Shown: positions 55,721-64,000 of the stretch, in pieces
How positions within the stretch are numbered: position 1 is the first letter of the stretch
How the letters are laid out: each line of letters begins with the position of its first letter
Assembly: GCA_963681505.1 (NCBI GenBank)
Contig: OY811972.1
Coordinates: 15,237,665 to 15,301,664 of the forward strand
DNA: 64,000 bases
Reading direction: 5' to 3'
From: Eunapius fragilis
Lineage: Eukaryota; Porifera; Demospongiae; Spongillida; Spongillidae
Notes under the pieces: model-generated
Seen by the model: only the letters and a program-made list of their open reading frames with translations
Databases searched by the model: none
Told to the model about the DNA's origin: nothing
Translations under genes and position numbers: made by a program

Positions 55721-56394
55721 GTAGTAGCAAGACAGTTGACGTGCGCATGCGTGCCAGCGTGCGCGCCCAGACAGTACAACGTGGAAGCTTTCTGTAGTCA
55801 ACACCAGGGGTAGAAACAGGATATTTCCTTTGGAACGGTACAAGCAGTCATCATAGGCCAGCAGTTGGGCGTGGTGGAAGATCCGAGCAGCACTGAACCA
55901 CTCGAACCAAATGCCAGCGAAACAGAAACCTTCTTCGTCACCGTGACCATCTAGCTAGGGGATAGCTTAAGGCACCACTCTCATGGGTTGACTGCTCTGC
56001 TGACATGTGCCCGTACATCCCTGCACTGACCAAGGAAAAGAGGTTGGCTTGCATGTTGTTTACTGATGCATGTTTTCTAATTTCATAGTGTTGATCGCGC
56101 CTTAAGTTCATTCATAGCCCATAGGTGTAGGCATATATGGCCAATGAATCTATATGGTTAAGTTCCTATACATTAGATCACCAACAAACAACATAACACA
56201 TATATAGACAACTAGTAAAATATTGTATAGTAGCCACGTACCCAGACCCACACTCGCTGCCGATGGATTACACACAAACAACAATATCCGATAGACACCT
56301 CATTCAGAGGCTCTCTTATATTAAGCTAGGAAACTGAAGTGTCCCCATATTTTTGGTGTTCAATCGCGGGTTCAAAGCGATGTAGATTACAGGA

Positions 56395-56562
56395 TGGGGT
56401 CAATTTCACAACTACCGTTAACCAAATTCAGGACCGTAGGCAGATCGGTTACCAGGGAAACCCGTAAAATAGCTCGTAATTTTTACGGGTTTCCTGCATG
56501 GTCATGAGCCATTACGTTAGTCTGCGGACGTCAGGAGAGTTATTTCTGACGTAGATCACACT
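56395..56562. promoter_or_regulatory. Single hairpin repeat upstream of receptor C2
   Basis: One unit of the repeat at 20770-21080: GGAAACCCGTAAAA, 10-base loop, TTTTTACGGGTTTCC. About 100 bp before the C2 start. Confidence 0.5.
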
Positions 56563-56665
56563 TGTAAGAGAGGGTGTGAATAACCAAATACTCTATGTAT
56601 AACCGAGGGTGTGGCTGCTGGTGAAAATTGATCGTGACACGATCTCAAATTAAGACTCAGAAACG

Positions 56666-57595
56666 ATGAGTCAATCCAACGACACGGTGATCCTTCCGTT
56701 CACAGCAATCAACTGTCTCGCAGTTATCGTATGTCTAGTGGCGGCCATTTTGGTTTTTGCCCTGAAGTTGCACAAAAAGGTCGTCTACCGCCTGGCTCTC
56801 TACCAGGTGTTGGCTTCGTTGTCTTTTGCAACGGTGGAAACACTGCAAGTGATTTTCAGAAATTATGACCTAAACCCCGAAGTCTATGATCGACTGTGTG
56901 CCGCCGCTATGGGATGGTTCGTCATATACACACGATGGGTGAAGCTACTCTTCACGATGTGGGTGACTGTCCATATCTTCTGTTTCGGAGTACTTCGAAA
57001 GAACCTCGATAGGTTTGAAGTGTTGTACGTTGTGACCTCACTACTCGTCCCCGTTCCAATTGCGGCTATACCAGCGATTACTAACAACTACAGTCTTGGT
57101 CCGTTTCATAGTTATTGCTACATTTACAATTCCAACAATAGTAATCAGACGACAGAACTGATCGAAAGGCTGATTCTTTGGGACGTTCCAGCCACTTGTA
57201 TCCTTATCGCCTCCACCGTTGCCCTAGGTCTCTTGGTGATTAAAATAGTGCGTGTGAAAGTATTCATGGAAGCAATAATTGGCGGGGAATGGTTTTGGAA
57301 GGCGCTCAAAGAGCTCCTACCACTGGCTGCCTTTCCAGCCTTGTTCTTCATCTTCATAGTACCAACTATCATATATCATTTTTATGTGGCCATGAACCCC
57401 ATAGCCGCTAACAGCGACACAAGGCTCATCATCACGGTTACCACTTGCATATCCCTGTTGAGCTTGTCCTCCGGTGCTACCCTCATCCTTCACTTATCTT
57501 TGGTTAGCAGATGTTGTGCACAGAAGGCCCATGGGGCTTTGCGCCGTGGGTCGTATTCTGAGATTAGGGAGAGCCGCTTTGACAGTCATGCATAG
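56666..57595 (+). CDS. 7TM receptor C2, 309 aa, single exon
   Basis: Open throughout. Differs from C1 at about a dozen positions, several in the N-terminus (VILPFTAIN versus VIISFTVIN) and the TM5-TM6 loop (FMEAIIGGEWFW versus FMETIIGGKWFW). The C-terminus ends SRFDSHA because of a one-base difference from C1. Same family hallmarks: YRLALYQVL, HSYCYIYNSN, WKALKELLPLAAFP. Plasma-membrane GPCR, ligand unknown. Confidence 0.85.
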   Translation: MSQSNDTVILPFTAINCLAVIVCLVAAILVFALKLHKKVVYRLALYQVLASLSFATVETLQVIFRNYDLNPEVYDRLCAAAMGWFVIYTRWVKLLFTMWVTVHIFCFGVLRKNLDRFEVLYVVTSLLVPVPIAAIPAITNNYSLGPFHSYCYIYNSNNSNQTTELIERLILWDVPATCILIASTVALGLLVIKIVRVKVFMEAIIGGEWFWKALKELLPLAAFPALFFIFIVPTIIYHFYVAMNPIAANSDTRLIITVTTCISLLSLSSGATLILHLSLVSRCCAQKAHGALRRGSYSEIRESRFDSHA

Positions 57596-57777
57596 GACTG
57601 TATGTCGCCGCGTACTGAATACAGTACATACACATGCAGATTATGTATTCAGCTGCTTTCTGTCTCTTTGTACTGTATGTCCATGTGTGCTATTTAACTT
57701 GTTTTTTTCTTCCGAGTATTATTAAAATAATAATATGTTTAGGGAATGTATGGATATACAAATATGTACATTAATAA

Positions 57778-59590
57778 TATATGACCAATGCCTTTAATTT
57801 GGTTTCTCGTCAAGCTATCCTGTCAGAGTGTGCTAAGCACTTTCCTGAACTTCTCCCTTGGGTCAGCTGGTGCTACGGACAGCATCCCCTTCTTTGGCAC
57901 TCACTAGGTTGCTTGTCATCAGAATCAGGTGTCCAACAAGGGGATCCACTTGGACCCATGCTATTTTCACTAGTCTTAAACATCCTAGTAATGAAAATAG
58001 CAAGAGACAGTGCCTGCTCAAACATTCCTTTCCATGCCTGGTACTTGGACGATGGGGCTGTGGCTGGCCCAAGGTCTTCCTTATGCAGGATATTGACTCT
58101 GCTCCAGAAGGAAGGCCCTGCTCTGGGTATTATCATCAACCTGCCTAAGTGTGAGGTGTTTAGCCGACATGGGCTTGATATGTTCCCATTGAACATTAAG
58201 AAATCTGACAAGCCCAATATGGAGATTCTTGGGATTCCCATCGGTGACCTGGATTTTTGTTCCTCCTTCATCTCCAAAAAACACTCTAAGGCCAAGATCC
58301 TATTGTCACAACTTGAGGAGGTTGGAGTTGTCGACCCTCAGGTTGCTTTAATCCTTCTTCGTCTCTGTGGATCCATATGCAAACTGGTACATCTGGCAAT
58401 GGCAACTCCATCAACTCTTACATGTAAAGCCTTTGCTCTAATTGATGATGACATTAGAATGTCCTTCTGTCGATGCATTGATGTTGACACATCTGATACA
58501 TCTTGGCAGCAGGCTCAGCTTAGCCCAAGTAGAGGGGGCCTTGGGTTTCAGCCATTATCTCGCCACTCATCAGCAGCATTCATCTCCTCTTTATGCTCAT
58601 CTGGCATTGGTATGCATTCATCTCCCCACCTGACTCAAGCAGTAGATATCTTTAACAGCTTGGTCTTGCCTGCAGATGTAGTCAGTGTCGAGTCGCTCCT
58701 TACCACACCAGTCTCTCAAAAATCCCTTTCTGGTAAGATAGATGACCATGTCGTCAACTTACTGCTGAACTCATCTTCAGTAGCAGACAAAGCACGTCTT
58801 TTGTCAGTTTCCTCTCCCCATGCAGCATCCTGGCTTTCAGTTGTGCCCTCCGAGAGCTTAGGGCTTCACATGGATCCTCCTGTTTTCCAGGTAGCCATCA
58901 AATGGTGGCTTGGCCATGATGTTTCAGAGGGCTCACAATGTGCACTATGCCCAGGTAGTACACTTGACCACCTTGGCCACCATGCAGTTACCTGCAAGTA
59001 TGGTGGTGATGTGGTAACTCGGCATAACATGATTAGGGACATCCTGGTGGAGACATGTCGTCGGGCTCACATAGGGGTTAAGGTGGAAGTCGGCAACAAC
59101 CTAAGTAGAGACCACAGTAAGACCCGTCCAGCTGACATACTTCTTCCTAACTGGTTTTTGGGCAGAACAGCAGCATTAGATGTGTCATCACCTCACCGCT
59201 AAACCCTGTTAATTTTTTGGAAGCGGAAGTGTCAGCCACAGCTGCTGCCCAGGCCACTGAGTCTAGGAAACACCACGCCAATGACCCCAAATGCTCAGAT
59301 CTAGGATGGGTATGTGTCCCTATGGTAGTTGAAACATATGGAGCTTGGGGAAAAGAAGCCATTGCCATTATCTCCTCTGTAGCCTCTAGACTTGCCACTA
59401 CCATGTGTCGGCCAAAGTCCATCGTACTTAATGAGATCTATGGCCGACTGAATCTCCACCTGGTCAGGGCTAATGCTACAGCTATCCTCTCTAGGATAGC
59501 TCGTGTACTGTAGAGCTGTACTTTGTATTTAATCAGTGTTGTTTCTGTATATTCATGTCATTTAATAATCAATAAAAAATAATACCATTA
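57778..59590 (+). mobile_element. Non-LTR retroelement copy F inserted in TAA repeat
   Basis: Starts exactly at the RT motif A (TNAFNLVSR) after TTAATAATAT and ends with a 3' UTR (AGAGCTGTACTTTGTATTTA) and ATTAATAATAATAGGG. The empty site is preserved in copy 1 at 22290-22310, so the insertion boundary is known to within the TAA tract. 5' truncated. Nearly identical 3' sequence at 62588-63150 shows recent amplification. Confidence 0.88.
57781..59513 (+). pseudogene. Retroelement F ORF: RT, CCHC finger, nuclease-like domain
   Basis: 473 open codons cover RT motif B (QQGDPLGPMLF), motif C (WYLDDGAVAGPR), the thumb, a CALCPGSTLDHLGHHAVTC finger, GGDVVTRHNMIRD and RPADILLPNW. A one-base deletion at about 59188 (GTGTCATC against GTGTCCATC at 62748) shifts the frame inside the ALDVSITSPL nuclease motif. 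The remainder continues at 59190-59513 (CSDLGWVCVPMVVETYGAWG, IYGRLNLHLVRANATAILS). Apart from 5' truncation and this indel, it is the best preserved copy here. Known relatives: restriction-like-endonuclease non-LTR clades. Confidence 0.85.
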
Positions 59591-59591
59591 A

Positions 59592-59652
59592 TAATAATAG
59601 GGTGCAAGATACAAGAGAATACACAAATGGGAATAAATGCACATACAGGATT
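59592..59652. repeat. Flanking sequence shared with 22303-22362
   Basis: AGGGTGCAAGATACAAGAGA and following bases match copy 1 almost exactly; they are the right flank of copy F and the left flank of the next element. Confidence 0.85.
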
Positions 59653-60093
59653 ATTGCATCACTCTTTGGCCATACCTAAACTTTTGTACCTGCTTAGAGC
59701 GTCACCTTGTTTTCTCTCATCCAGTTTAAAGATCTATGATGATGAACTCAGAGCAACAGTCTGTAGTTCTTTTTATATCCAACTGGCTGAAAGTGACCCC
59801 TCTTGGACACAATCCACTGTGCCTGTGCGTCATGGTGGGCTTGGAATTCGGAGCGTTGTGCAGCTGGCACCTTCTGCCGTCTTGGCTTCAGCTGCTGCCT
59901 CCTCCAGACTTGCTCACCTAATGTTCTGCCAGCAAATATGCAACCACCCCAGCTCAGCTATGTGGATGAGGCTCTTGCTGCATGGTCCCACGGGTGTCAA
60001 GAACAACCCCCCACTGATGCTGCTGCTTATCATCAGAAGACCTGGGATACAATCAGAGTATCTTCAATTGCAGATACACTATTAACAGACTCA
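59653..60093 (+). pseudogene. Second RT family, thumb fragment (5' piece)
   Basis: Reads SLAIPKLLYLLRASPCFLSS, SWTQSTVPVRHGGLGIRSVV, QLAPSAVLASAAASSRLAHL. Belongs to a different RT lineage from copies A-F; its C-terminal part resumes at 61503. Starts at a TAA-type junction and is interrupted by the minus-strand copy K. Confidence 0.65.
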
Positions 60094-60905
60094 TCTGATC
60101 CTAGTTTCAGCAGACAGAGCTGCTACACCTGCAATTCTACTTGAGTCTTTCAAGGAGACTGGAGTGAGGGGAGAAGTGACTGTGATGTCTAGGGCAGCAG
60201 GTTGGCCTCTCTCCCAACCCTCCACAAGGACATCAGCTGGACGGAGTGATTGATGTCACGACACATACCATGACCTGCTTCCACCCTGACAGACAGGTGT
60301 GCCTTGCGACATAAATCTGCAATGATGTCACGCAATTTGTTGTGTCTGATGGCTGTGTCACCTCCATGTCTACAGGACACAGCATGGTGACTAAGAGAGT
60401 CAAGAGCGACCCCTGGGCAAAATGGGCACACTGAGGCAACTGAAGTGTCCAGACCCAGCCACCATCTGACAGCAGTTTGGAATTCCGGTGAGTGTAGATG
60501 CAGATTTAGGCCAACAGAGGGAGCAGCTGAGAGCCACGCACTGGCATGGGGGGCCGAAGTTGATAATAGCCAAGCTTTATTCGCTGGAGAGGAGGACATC
60601 AAAGTGAATCAAAGAGATGTCTGTCCAACTTCTGGGACAAGGATCGCTGGCGAGGCTGATCAGCAAGAACTGTCTCGATAGTAACTGCATCAGAATGTGA
60701 GACCTGACTGTTGAATGTGATTAAAGATTGCTGAAGATGGAGGTTATTGGTATTGCCTACACCTGAGGCTGAAAATGATGCCAGGAATGCTGAGCTAGAA
60801 TGGAGTGCAAAGGAGTGGAGTCCAAGCCCGCCAAAGGAGAGGCTTGTTGCCAGGCCACATCGTGACATCTGCAGCAAGACAGGCTGAGAAGCAGGATCAG
60901 TTATT
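60094..60905 (-). pseudogene. Retroelement copy K, middle fragment
   Basis: Right to left: GLGLHSFALHSSSAFLASF, LNLHLHSPEFQTAVRWWLG, CPFCPGVALDSLSHHAVSC finger, GGDTAIRHNKLRD, and in another frame the RPAD...ALDITVTSPLTPV nuclease motif, ending at LSAETR. It lacks the 3' terminus, which is unusual for a retrotransposed copy and indicates later breakage. Right end meets TTATTATTATTATTATCG. Confidence 0.75.
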
Positions 60906-61039
60906 ATTATTATTATCGTTCTTACTGCTGTATATTTGTGTATTATTATATATCAGTAATAATAAAGTTCTCTATGTTTTATTTAGACATAAGGTAGTTA
61001 ATTCTACAAATCTAGGAATACAATAGGAGAAACAACATG

Positions 61040-61449
61040 CATGAATTATTAATAAATCATGCTACAGTTCAATAAACTTTAATATGGGAGCCACCTGGAA
61101 AGGATTGCTGTCGCATTTGCCCTCACCAGATGCAAGTTGAGCCTGCTATACAGTTCAGACAGCACAACTGACTTTGGTTTGCCCGATAGGATGGCAAGAC
61201 GGGAGGCAAGCATCTTAAATGAGTCCATGGCTTCCTTTCTCCAAGCACCATAGGACTCCGTGACCAGAGGTATACAACACCAGCCCAAAGCATTGCATTT
61301 GGGGTCATTCTCAGTATGCTTTCGCTCTTCAGTGGACAAGGCGGCTGCCCCAGCTGACAATTCCGCTACTGAAACAATTTTGGGGTTTAGCGGTGATGTC
61401 ACTGAAATATCAAAGGCAGCTGGTTTGCCAAGGGCCCAGTTGGGTTTTA

Positions 61450-61450
<1 letters not shown>
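61040..61450 (-). pseudogene. Retroelement copy L, 3' fragment
   Basis: KPNWALGKPAAFDISVTSPL, NALGWCCIPLVTESYGAW, LYSRLNLHLVRANATAILS to a stop at 61079. 5' end abuts the (ATT)n at 61449-61492. Confidence 0.8.
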
Positions 61451-61489
<39 letters not shown>

Positions 61490-61492
61490 ATA
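61449..61492. repeat. (ATT)n microsatellite
   Basis: About 13 ATT units between copy L (-) and the plus-strand fragment at 61503. Confidence 0.95.
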
Positions 61493-61502
61493 AAGTACAC
61501 AA

Positions 61503-62210
61503 ATGCAACCTACCACAGATCATCATTTTGACCTTTCTGCTACCGTGTTTCGTGATGCTTTAACAGTCAGATATCATAGACCCCGTTTGAAGATGCCAGC
61601 AACATGTGATGGATGTGGTGCAACCTTTAGTTATGAACATGCCCTGGACTGTAAGAAAGGGGGTCTCATTACCAGATGTCACAATGAAGTAAGAGACACT
61701 CTTGGTGACCTGTCATCTATTGTTTATAAGGACATTATCAGGGAACCAGTGATACAAGAGGCATGTGAAATAGCAGGCGAACCCTCCTTAATAGCTGACC
61801 TTGGTGTACGAGGGGTTTGGCAGCCTCAGGCTCAAGCACTTTTTGATGTACGTGTGATAGACACTGATGCACCCTCTCATGTTCAAAGAAATGTGGCAGC
61901 AATCCTAGCATCAGCTCAAACAGAAAAGTACAACAATGCAGCTATTGCTAGATGAGCCTCATTTACACCATTTGTGGTATCAGTTGATGGTGCCTTGGGA
62001 TGTGAAGCAACCAACTATCTTAAAAACCTCTCTGAGCACATCTGCATGAAATGGGGAATGGCCTATGGAGAAGTGATGGGATGGCTGAGGGCCAGTTTGT
62101 CATTTGAAATCATTAGAGCCACTGATTTGTGTCTCCGGGGATCTCGTATCAGATGGAGGAGTGTTATGGATATGGCTGATGGAATAGGACTTCCATATAT
62201 AGTAGAATAG
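61503..62210 (+). pseudogene. Second RT family, C-terminal part
   Basis: QPTTDHHFDLSATVFRDAL, finger CDGCGATFSYEHALDC, KGGLITRCHNEVRD, ADLGVRGVWQPQAQALFDVR with DTDAPSHV (PD-(D/E)XK-like), then a stop at 61953 and the in-frame continuation ASFTPFVVSVDGALG to RATDLCLRGSRIRW and a final stop at 62210. Order and frame fit as the continuation of 59653-60093. One in-frame TGA, otherwise open. Confidence 0.75.
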
Positions 62211-62399
62211 TTAGTTCTTCCAATAATATTTCCCAGTATTTATTTATTTCATTTCTTCTCTGGTATTATGGATTCTATACTTACTTAATTATTCTATGTA
62301 TGTATTCCTTGTTTATTTATTTAGACTAAAGGAAGCAGCAATAATCACCAACACAAATGCAACAATAACCAAACACATGTCACAAAACAACATACAAAC

Positions 62400-62585
62400 T
62401 CAAATGTATTCCTGATGATGGCAGGAAAGTCTGCACAAAATAGCCCTCACATTTGGCCTAACTAAATGGAGATTGAGCCGGCCATACAGTTCAGACAGAA
62501 CCATAGATTTGGGTCTGGATGAAGACGTGGCTAGGCGAGAGGCCAACATGGAAAACTCCTCCAAAGCCTCCTTCCCCAGGATTAT
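62400..62585 (-). pseudogene. Retroelement copy M, 3' fragment
   Basis: GKEALEEFSMLASRLATSSS, LYGRLNLHLVRPNVRAILC. Joined head to head with copy I at GGATTATTATAAC. Confidence 0.8.
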
Positions 62586-62587
62586 TA

Positions 62588-63150
62588 TAACATGATTAGG
62601 GATATCCTGGTGGAGACATGTCGTCGGGCTCACATAGGGGTTAAGGTGGAAGTCGGCAACAACCTAAGTAGAGACCACAGTAAGACCCGTCCAGCTGACA
62701 TACTTCTTCCTAACTGGTTTTTGGGCAGAACAGCAGCATTAGATGTGTCCATCACCTCACCACTAAACCCTGTTAATTTGTTGGAAGCGGGAGTGTCGGC
62801 CACAGCTGCTGCCCAGGCCACTGAGTCTAGGAAACACCACGCCAATGACCCCAAATGCTCAGATCTAGGATGGGTATGTGTCCCTATGGTAGTTGAAACA
62901 TATGGAGCTTGGGGAAAAGAAGCCACTGCCATTATCTCCTCTGTAGCCTCTAGACTTGCCACTACCATGTGTCGGCCAAAGTCCATCGTACTTAATGAGA
63001 TCTATGGCCGACTGAATCTCCACCTGGTCAGGGCTAATGCTACAGCTATCCTCTCTAGGATAGCTCGTGTACTGTAGAGCTGTACTTTGTATTTAATCAG
63101 TGTTGTTTCTGTATATTCATGTTATTTAATATAATAATTATTATTATTTT
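62588..63150 (+). pseudogene. Retroelement copy I, 3' fragment
   Basis: Open 161 codons from NMIRDILVETCRRAHIGVKV through RPADILLPNWFLGRTAALDV, SITSPLNPVNLLEAG to the stop at 63077, then the same 3' UTR as copy F. About 98% identical to F and without its frameshift. Confidence 0.88.
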
Positions 63151-64000
63151 TATTATTTTGATTTTATTGAATATGTACATTATTGATGTGTATAATTATT
63201 AATACAAGATATCTAAGCTACACAGTAAACAAGCCACTAGGACGGAGAAGGTGAGGAGGCTAACAGCCAGTTGCCAACGAACGGGACAACAAAGCTCTGG
63301 CATTCGCTCTGACTAGGACCAGGTTTAACCTGCCATAGAGAGCAGAAGTGGCCTGGGACTTGCAACAATTCGACATAATTGCAAGACACGCAGCAAGTTG
63401 AGAAAAGTTGGTATGTGCTTCAGGCCCCCAACAACCATAAACCTTGACTGCCAAAGGCACACACAAGCTCCGAGCACTTTGCATCATTGCTGGAATGTTT
63501 CTAATTTTCAGCCACCTGGGCTGTTGACCCACTTGTCACACTCGCTTCATGTAGAGCAATTGGAGTAAGCGGTGATGTGACAGTTATGTCAAAGGCTGCA
63601 GGTTTCTCCAGCACCCAATTAGGAACAAGCACGTCAGCTGACCTTGTACATCGGGCATCATGTCCCAAACCACTTCCCACTTCCATTTGGCCACCAATAC
63701 CAGCTTGCCTACAAGATTCAAAAAAAGCATCCCGAAGCCTATTGTGGTGAGAGACCACATCACCATTGTACCGACAAGTTAGTGCATGATGGCCAAAGGG
63801 ATCTAATGACAGAGTAAGGCAACGAGGGCATTTCTCCCCACTGAATAGGTCAATTCCAAGCCACCATTTTATTGCTGTTCGGAACTCTACAGATTCTAGA
63901 TGGAGGTTGAGACCTGGAGATGGCATGACTGAAAGTCAAGAAGTTGCATGAGGGGATGTGACTGATAGTAGCCGCGCCCTATTTAGCAGTAAAGAGGACT
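63150..64000 (-). pseudogene. Retroelement copy J, 3' half, runs off the window
   Basis: LNLHLESVEFRTAIKWWLG, CPRCLTLSLDPFGHHALTC finger, GGQMEVGSGLGHDARCTRSA, FDITVTSPLTPIALHEASV, then a frameshift at about 63530 and CVPLAVKVYGCWG to RLNLVLVRANARALLS. Same subfamily as copy D. The tail is in ATTATTATTATTTTTATTAT. Confidence 0.82.

Larger units (their letters stand above)
46137..57780. repeat. Segmental duplication, copy 2, receptor block
   Basis: Counterpart of 14875-22310 with the Ginger-like insertion at 46442-52103. Carries open copies of all three receptor genes. Confidence 0.9.

Noticed and set aside
57474-57725. 83-aa ORF overlapping the 3' end of receptor C2
   Set aside because: Alternative frame of C2 and its 3' flank, without independent support.

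Overview
The window looks like animal (metazoan) nuclear DNA, most plausibly from an early-branching marine invertebrate such as a sponge or cnidarian. The evidence is spliced genes with short GT-AG introns (about 50-80 bp in one gene), a semaphorin-type receptor gene, intronless seven-transmembrane (7TM) receptor genes in tandem, long (GT)n arrays and many eukaryotic transposons. The species cannot be fixed from sequence alone.

Layout. 0.2-3.2 kb: 3' part of a multi-exon semaphorin-like receptor gene (+). 3.4-14.5 kb: mostly non-coding, with minisatellites, two MITEs, an intact unknown 226-aa ORF (-), an F-box-like fragment (-), eroded kinesin-tail-like exons (+) and a 4-exon gene for a 78-aa protein (+). 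15.1-22.3 kb: tandem 7TM receptor genes A1, B1 (frameshifted) and C1. 22.4-26.2 kb: four truncated copies of a non-LTR retroelement in (TAA)n microsatellites. 26.2-38.3 kb: foldback elements carrying pieces of a captured exon, a degraded Ty3/gypsy element (26921-31416) and more retroelement debris. 38.8-45.1 kb: gene-poor DNA with inverted repeats and palindromic MITEs. 45.6-57.7 kb: a second copy of the receptor block (A2, B2, C2, all open), interrupted by a Ginger-like DNA transposon (46442-52103) that itself holds an intact hAT transposon (46515-48806). 57.8-64 kb: a dense pile of retroelement fragments in both orientations, mostly joined at TAA repeats.

How it fits together. The strongest host signal is a young segmental duplication (7.67-8.18 and 14.88-22.3 kb versus 45.63-57.78 kb) that doubled a three-gene chemoreceptor-like cluster. 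Because both copies are present, each serves as an empty-site control for insertions in the other: the Ginger element (4-bp target duplication GGTT) and at least one retroelement copy (in a TAA tract) are shown to have arrived after, or on only one side of, the duplication. Coding potential is otherwise dominated by mobile elements; only the hAT transposase is intact end to end.
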